Below, piece by piece: positions 12,126-18,457 of a stretch of DNA of 18,457 nucleotides; the first letter of the stretch is position 1; each line of letters begins with the position of its first letter. Under the pieces are notes generated by a model. That model was not told the origin of the DNA, made no database searches, and was given only the letters and a program-made list of their open reading frames with translations. The stretch comes from Vicinamibacteria bacterium. GTDB taxonomy: Bacteria; Acidobacteriota; Vicinamibacteria; Vicinamibacterales; UBA2999. The position numbers and the translations under genes were made by a program. Where the stretch lies: positions 1 through 18,457 of the forward strand of contig JAICQE010000079.1 in NCBI GenBank assembly GCA_025938035.1, read 5' to 3'.

Positions 12126-13538
12126 CTACTTGCGTCTGGGCTTGAACACATGCGTGCTCTGTCCGAAAAATACTTCGGCGCTCTCCATCAGCGACTCGGA
12201 GAGCGTGGGGTGAGGATGAATCACCAGCTTCAGATCCTCCGCCGTCGCCCCCATCTCGATCGCCAGCACGCCTTCGGCGATCAGTTCGCCCGCACCCGAG
12301 CCGGCGATACCCACACCGAGAACGCGTCCGGTCTGCTTTTCCAGAATCAGCTTGGTCACGCCGTCGGGGCGATCCACCGTGATGGCACGGCTCAAGGCTC
12401 CCCACGGGAACTTCGCGACCTCGAACTCGATCCCGGACGCCTGCGCCTGTGCTTCGGTCATCCCGCACCAGGCGATTTCCGGATCCGTGAAGACGACAGC
12501 GGGGATGGCCTGCGGTTCGAAGACCGCCTTGTGGCCGGCGATGACCTCCACCGCGACGCGCGCTTCGTGCGACGCCTTGTGCGCCAGCATCGGTTCGCCG
12601 GCGACGTCGCCGATGGCGAAGATAGTCGGCTCGGCAGTCCGCCGCTGTTCGTCGGTCTCGATAAACCCGTTTGCCGCGACCTTCACTTTCGTGGTCTCGA
12701 GGCCGGGGATCTTCGAGTTCGGCCGGCGGCCGACGGCCACGAGCACGCGGTCGAAAACCTGCTCCTTTTCCGCGACCTCGCCTTCGAACGTGACACGGAT
12801 GCCGCTGCCCTCCTCCGCGACCTTGACGACCTTCGTGTTCAGCATGATCGCGGCGAAGAGGCCCTTCAGCCGCTTCTCGAGCACCTGTACGAGATCGCGA
12901 TCGGCGCCCGGCAGCAGGCCCGGCGTCATCTCAACGACCGACACCTTGCTGCCAAGCGTGGCGTAGACGGTTCCCAGTTCCAGGCCGATGTAACCGCCGC
13001 CGATGACCAGCAGTGACTTCGGCACGTCCGGCAGCTCGAGCCCGGACGTCGAGTCCATCATCCGCGGGCTGTCCAGCGACAAGGTCGGTATCTTCGTGGG
13101 GTGCGAACCGGTGGCGAGGATCAGGTGTTCGAACTGCAGCTCGGTCGTGCCGCCCGCTCCCGCAACGGACATCGACCGCGGTCCGGTCAGCGTCGCCCGG
13201 CCCTGGACGAACTTCACCTTGCGCATCTTCGCGATGCCGCCGACGCCGGCGGTGAGCTTGTCGACGACGCCCTGTTTGAAGCCGCGCAGCTTGTCGACGT
13301 CGACCTTCGGCTCGCTGAAGGTCACGCCCCAGTTGCCCGCGTGCTTCGCCTCGTCGATCACCTTGGCGACATGGAGCAGCGCCTTCGAGGGAATGCAGCC
13401 GCGGTAGAGGCAGACGCCGCCAGGGTTCTTTTCCTCGTCGACGAGGGCGACCTGCATGCCCAGGTCAGCCGCATAGAACGCAGCCGCATAACCGCCCGGC
13501 CCCGCACCGAGCACTACTAATTGAGTGGTGTCTGCCAT
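12126..13538 (-). CDS. lpdA: Dihydrolipoamide dehydrogenase (E3)
   Basis: A 470-residue FAD-dependent disulfide oxidoreductase that reoxidises the dihydrolipoyl arm of E2 and passes electrons to NAD. The N-terminal FAD motif is VVLGAGPGGYAAA (8-20). The redox-active disulfide is C43-C48 in GGVCLYRGCIPSK. The NAD-binding motif is VIGGGYIGLELG, the second FAD motif is IFAIGDV, and the catalytic His-Glu pair appears as H443 and E448 in HPHPTLSES. The length is typical of the family. The start codon overlaps the aceF stop (TGATG), so it is translationally coupled to E2 and is part of the pyruvate dehydrogenase operon, though E3 also serves other 2-oxoacid complexes. A hairpin follows its stop. 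Confidence 0.97.
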   Translation of the reverse strand: MADTTQLVVLGAGPGGYAAAFYAADLGMQVALVDEEKNPGGVCLYRGCIPSKALLHVAKVIDEAKHAGNWGVTFSEPKVDVDKLRGFKQGVVDKLTAGVGGIAKMRKVKFVQGRATLTGPRSMSVAGAGGTTELQFEHLILATGSHPTKIPTLSLDSPRMMDSTSGLELPDVPKSLLVIGGGYIGLELGTVYATLGSKVSVVEMTPGLLPGADRDLVQVLEKRLKGLFAAIMLNTKVVKVAEEGSGIRVTFEGEVAEKEQVFDRVLVAVGRRPNSKIPGLETTKVKVAANGFIETDEQRRTAEPTIFAIGDVAGEPMLAHKASHEARVAVEVIAGHKAVFEPQAIPAVVFTDPEIAWCGMTEAQAQASGIEFEVAKFPWGALSRAITVDRPDGVTKLILEKQTGRVLGVGIAGSGAGELIAEGVLAIEMGATAEDLKLVIHPHPTLSESLMESAEVFFGQSTHVFKPRRK

Positions 13539-14953
13539 CAGCCGATGAGAGAAAGAAGGAAGGGCTGCTCGATTGCCTCGGCGACCCAGCGCAGGAACCG
13601 CATCGCGTCCGCGCCGTCGATCACGCGGTGGTCGTACGAGAGCGAGAGCGGCAGCATCTGGCGCGGCTGGAAACCTGCCTGCCCCGCACCCGTCGAGGGG
13701 TCTTTCCAGACCGGCTCGGTGATCGTCCGTGAGACACCGAGGATCGCAACCTCCGGCCAGTTCACGATCGGCGTGAAGTAGGTCCCGCCAATCCCGCCGA
13801 GATTCGAGATGCTGATGCCGCCGCCGCTCATTTCCTCGAGCGTCAGCTTCTTGTCGCGTGCCCGCGCCGCCAGCTGGTTGATTTCAATGGAGATCTCGGA
13901 AATGTTCTTGCGATCGGCGTTGCGAATCACCGGCACCAGCAGTCCGCGATCGGTGTCGACGGCGACGCCGACGTTGACGTACTTCTTGAAGATCAGCTCG
14001 CCGCGCTCGGTGTCGATCGAGGCATTGAACTGCGGGAACTTCCTCACCGCCGTGGCGAGAATGCGCACGAGCATCGCGGTGACGGTCAGGTTGCCGCCCG
14101 CTTTCGCGATCTGATCCTTGAATTTCTTCCGCAGCTCCTCGAGCGCGGTAACGTCCGCCTTGTCGAACTGCGTCACGTGCGGAATGGCGTTCCAGGCGTA
14201 GCTCAGATGGTCGGCCGTGACGCGCCGGATGTTGCTCAGCGGCTGACGGTCGACCTCTCCCCACTTCTGGAAATCGGGCAGGGGGCGCGCGGCGCGCACG
14301 CCCGCAACCGCACCGCCGGCTCCGGCCGTCGAGGGCACACTGCTCAGGATGCGGCGGGCGTGCTCCTTCACGTCCTCCTGGGAGATCCGGCCGCCCGGGC
14401 CCGTGCCTTGCACCTCGTCGACGTTGACCCCGATCTCGCGGGCCAGGCGGCGAACAGCGGGTGACGCCGGCGCCACGGGCCCGCGCTCGCCGTTTCCGTC
14501 GGCTCGCGCGGCCGGCGGTGGTGGTGGCGGCGGCGCTACCGCCGGCGCTTCCGGAGCGCCCCGCGGCGGCATCGAGATGACCTTATGGTCCGGACGGGTC
14601 TCGGCCGCAGGCTTCGATTCGGCGGCGGGAGGCGCCTCGGATTTCTGAGGCTGCGCGGCGGGCTTCTCCTCGGCCTTGCCCGCCTGCTGACTGGAGGAAG
14701 CCCCATTGCCGCCGGACGCGCCCTCGTCGACGGTGAAGACGACGGCGCCAACGGAGACCTTGTCGCCTTTCTTGACGCGAACTTCCTTGACCGTGCCGGC
14801 AACGGTGGACGGGACTTCGATCGTCGCCTTGTCGGTTTCGAGCTCGAGGACGGGCTGATCGCGGGCGATCGTGTCGCCCGGGTTCACCATCACACGCATC
14901 ACGTCGCCGCCGGCGACGTTTTCGCCCAGCTCGGGGACTTTGAATTCGGTCAC
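13538..14953 (-). CDS. aceF: Dihydrolipoyllysine acetyltransferase (pyruvate dehydrogenase E2)
   Basis: A 471-residue core protein of the pyruvate dehydrogenase complex, which transfers the acetyl group to CoA. A single N-terminal lipoyl domain carries the modified lysine K42 in ELETDKATIEV. A long Ala/Pro-rich flexible linker (about 80-160) includes a poly-proline run. The peripheral subunit-binding domain is SPAVRRLAREIGVNVDEVQGTGPGGRISQEDV, and the catalytic domain ends in YDHRVIDGADAMRFL with His442 and Asp446 as active-site residues. The start is GTG at 14953, with a weak GAGGGAAGAG upstream; lipoyl-domain homology begins at once, so the start is firm. E. coli AceF has three lipoyl domains; one, as here, is common elsewhere. 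Its stop overlaps lpdA. Lipoylation depends on LipA, encoded at the left edge. Confidence 0.97.
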   Translation of the reverse strand: MTEFKVPELGENVAGGDVMRVMVNPGDTIARDQPVLELETDKATIEVPSTVAGTVKEVRVKKGDKVSVGAVVFTVDEGASGGNGASSSQQAGKAEEKPAAQPQKSEAPPAAESKPAAETRPDHKVISMPPRGAPEAPAVAPPPPPPPAARADGNGERGPVAPASPAVRRLAREIGVNVDEVQGTGPGGRISQEDVKEHARRILSSVPSTAGAGGAVAGVRAARPLPDFQKWGEVDRQPLSNIRRVTADHLSYAWNAIPHVTQFDKADVTALEELRKKFKDQIAKAGGNLTVTAMLVRILATAVRKFPQFNASIDTERGELIFKKYVNVGVAVDTDRGLLVPVIRNADRKNISEISIEINQLAARARDKKLTLEEMSGGGISISNLGGIGGTYFTPIVNWPEVAILGVSRTITEPVWKDPSTGAGQAGFQPRQMLPLSLSYDHRVIDGADAMRFLRWVAEAIEQPFLLSLIG

Positions 14954-14968
14954 TTCGCTCTTCCCTCA

Positions 14969-15064
14969 GGCCCAAGGCCTAAGGCCGAAGGGCCAAGGGC
15001 TGGTCGAGGCCCAAGCAACTTGTTCCTGGACCAGCCCGTAGGCCTTCGGCCATAGGCCTTCGGC

Positions 15065-15069
<5 letters not shown>
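14969..15069. repeat. Array of short palindromes between aceE and aceF
   Basis: This 100-base stretch is nearly all palindromic. From left: GGCCC/GGGCC ends (14969-14973 with 14990-14994) around GGCC-TAA-GGCC; GGGCTGGTC (14997-15005) pairing with GACCAGCCC (15029-15037); TAGGCC-TTC-GGCCATA (15039-15054); and CATAGGCC-TTC-GGCCTATG (15051-15069), a perfect 8-bp stem. The last hairpin contains the aceE TAG stop codon. The two final hairpins are tandem copies of a unit of about 14 bases. No T-run follows in the minus direction, so it is more likely a message-processing or stabilising element than a terminator. Confidence 0.7.
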
Positions 15070-17746
<2,677 letters not shown>

Positions 17747-17770
17747 GAGTCCTCTACGGCAGCACGCGTC

Positions 17771-17797
17771 CGCCTTCGCCGCTTCGCGGCGTCGGCG
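17771..17797. repeat. Hairpin repeat in the aceE leader
   Basis: CGCCTTCGCCGC and GCGGCGTCGGCG form a 12-bp stem with two mismatches around a TTC loop. It lies 25 bases before the aceE ATG, inside the divergent aceE/glycosylase gap, and would be part of the aceE 5' untranslated message. The design matches the other TTC-loop hairpins of this window. Confidence 0.5.
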
Positions 17798-17814
17798 AGA
17801 CAGGCCTCATCAAC

Positions 17815-17864
17815 AATGAATCGTCAGATAACAACCCCTTATTCTAGTCTCCCGTTCTCTCAGG
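17815..17864. promoter_or_regulatory. A/T-richer divergent promoter region of aceE and the glycosylase gene
   Basis: This is the only A/T-richer stretch between the two divergent genes and the likely site of both promoters. On the minus strand TAGAAT (17850-17855) is a good -10 match, but no convincing -35 box is at 17-18 bases. On the plus strand no clear pair is seen. The call rests mostly on position. Confidence 0.35.
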
Positions 17865-18457
17865 ATGGAACCCATTTTCTCGGCGAATCCTTTCGATCGT
17901 CGTAGTGTCCGCGTTCAGGCGGACCATGCTCAGCAACTGGCTGATGCTCATCATGCAATCGTGTCATGCGACCGCTGCCCGCGGCTGCGCGCGTACTGCA
18001 CGCGAATCGCCAGCGAAAAGAAGCGCGCCTACCGCGACGATACGTACTGGGGCCGACCCGTCCCCGGCTTCGGCGATCAGGCAGCACGCCTCCTGCTCCT
18101 CGGGCTCGCTCCGGCCGCGCACGGAGCGAACCGCACGGGCCGCGTATTCACGGGCGACGGTACCGGCGGCTCGGGCGACTTCCTCATGGCCGCGCTCCAT
18201 CGAACGGGCTTCGCCAACATCCCGACATCCTCTCGCCCGGATGACGGACTGCAGCTCACGGATGCGTACATCGCCGCGGCAGTCAGATGCGCCCCGCCCG
18301 ACAACAAGCCGCTGCCCGAGGAAATCACCCGCTGCCTCGATCACCTCGAGTCTGAAATCGGCGCACTGCCGAACGTACAGGTGGTGGTGGCGCTGGGGAA
18401 GATCGCGTTCGATGCGTGGCTGCAGTTGCTTCGGCGGCTGGTGGCTCACTGGCCGAA
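17865..18457 (+). CDS. udgB: Family 5 uracil-DNA glycosylase (UdgB type), 3' end outside window
   Basis: The first 197 residues of a base-excision repair enzyme that removes uracil, and often other deaminated bases, from DNA. The motif LGLAPAAHGANRTGRVFTGD (79-98) is the family 5 active-site loop, with Ala replacing the polar residue found in family 4. Four cysteines fit the iron-sulfur cluster of families 4 and 5: C35 and C38 in SCDRCPRL, then C142 and C157, separated by 14 residues. The block VVVALGKIAFDAW (173-185) is also typical. The frame runs off the window, so the C-terminal HPS-type motif is not seen. I chose ATG at 17865, the first in-frame ATG upstream of the conserved domain; GTG at 17961 would be too short because it leaves only a residue or so before the first cysteines. 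It is divergent from aceE. Confidence 0.92.
   Translation, partial: MEPIFSANPFDRRSVRVQADHAQQLADAHHAIVSCDRCPRLRAYCTRIASEKKRAYRDDTYWGRPVPGFGDQAARLLLLGLAPAAHGANRTGRVFTGDGTGGSGDFLMAALHRTGFANIPTSSRPDDGLQLTDAYIAAAVRCAPPDNKPLPEEITRCLDHLESEIGALPNVQVVVALGKIAFDAWLQLLRRLVAHWP

Noticed and set aside
12150..13016. Plus-strand open frame of 288 residues opposite lpdA
   Set aside because: Antisense shadow of LpdA, with Arg/His/Asp-rich composition and no domain.

Overview
This is a GC-rich bacterial window whose gene content points to an acidobacterium. The main clue is a tandem pair of TIGR03435 ('soil-associated') proteins, a family expanded mainly in Acidobacteriota such as Solibacter. The PadR/ABC transporter cluster and the short palindromic repeats in most gene gaps fit the same picture. 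The assignment is inference; there is no rRNA or other taxonomic marker.

Layout. Plus strand, 1-1726: the 3' part of lipA (lipoyl synthase), then a Tat-exported aldo/keto-reductase-fold protein that appears to lack two catalytic-tetrad residues. A 265-bp gap (1727-1991) holds an imperfect inverted repeat, a small perfect hairpin and a 9-bp tandem repeat. Plus strand, 1992-7046: a tightly packed run of PadR regulator, small membrane protein, ABC ATPase, ABC permease and two TIGR03435 proteins. Its promoter overlaps a perfect 8-3-8 palindrome, the likely PadR operator, and the transcript is probably leaderless. Minus strand, 7076-7441: a small secreted protein.

Minus strand, 17746 down to 7598: a co-directional block of central carbon genes, in transcription order aceE, aceF, lpdA (pyruvate dehydrogenase complex), a secreted subclass-B3-like metallo-beta-lactamase-fold protein, then sdhC, sdhA, sdhB (succinate dehydrogenase with one multi-helix membrane anchor). 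Stop/start overlaps couple aceF-lpdA, sdhC-sdhA and sdhA-sdhB. Short hairpin repeats sit at the aceE-aceF, lpdA-MBL and MBL-sdhC junctions and after sdhB. Divergent from aceE at the right edge is a family 5 iron-sulfur uracil-DNA glycosylase, cut by the window end.

Functional links: LipA makes the lipoyl cofactor needed by AceF. AceE/AceF/LpdA convert pyruvate to acetyl-CoA for the TCA cycle, in which SdhCAB feeds electrons to quinone. The PadR-ABC-TIGR03435 run is the best candidate for an undescribed system: two uncharacterised exported proteins appear co-transcribed and translationally coupled with a regulated ABC transporter. No CRISPR array, tRNA, rRNA, transposase or phage gene was seen. 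No gap without a gene exceeds 300 bases.
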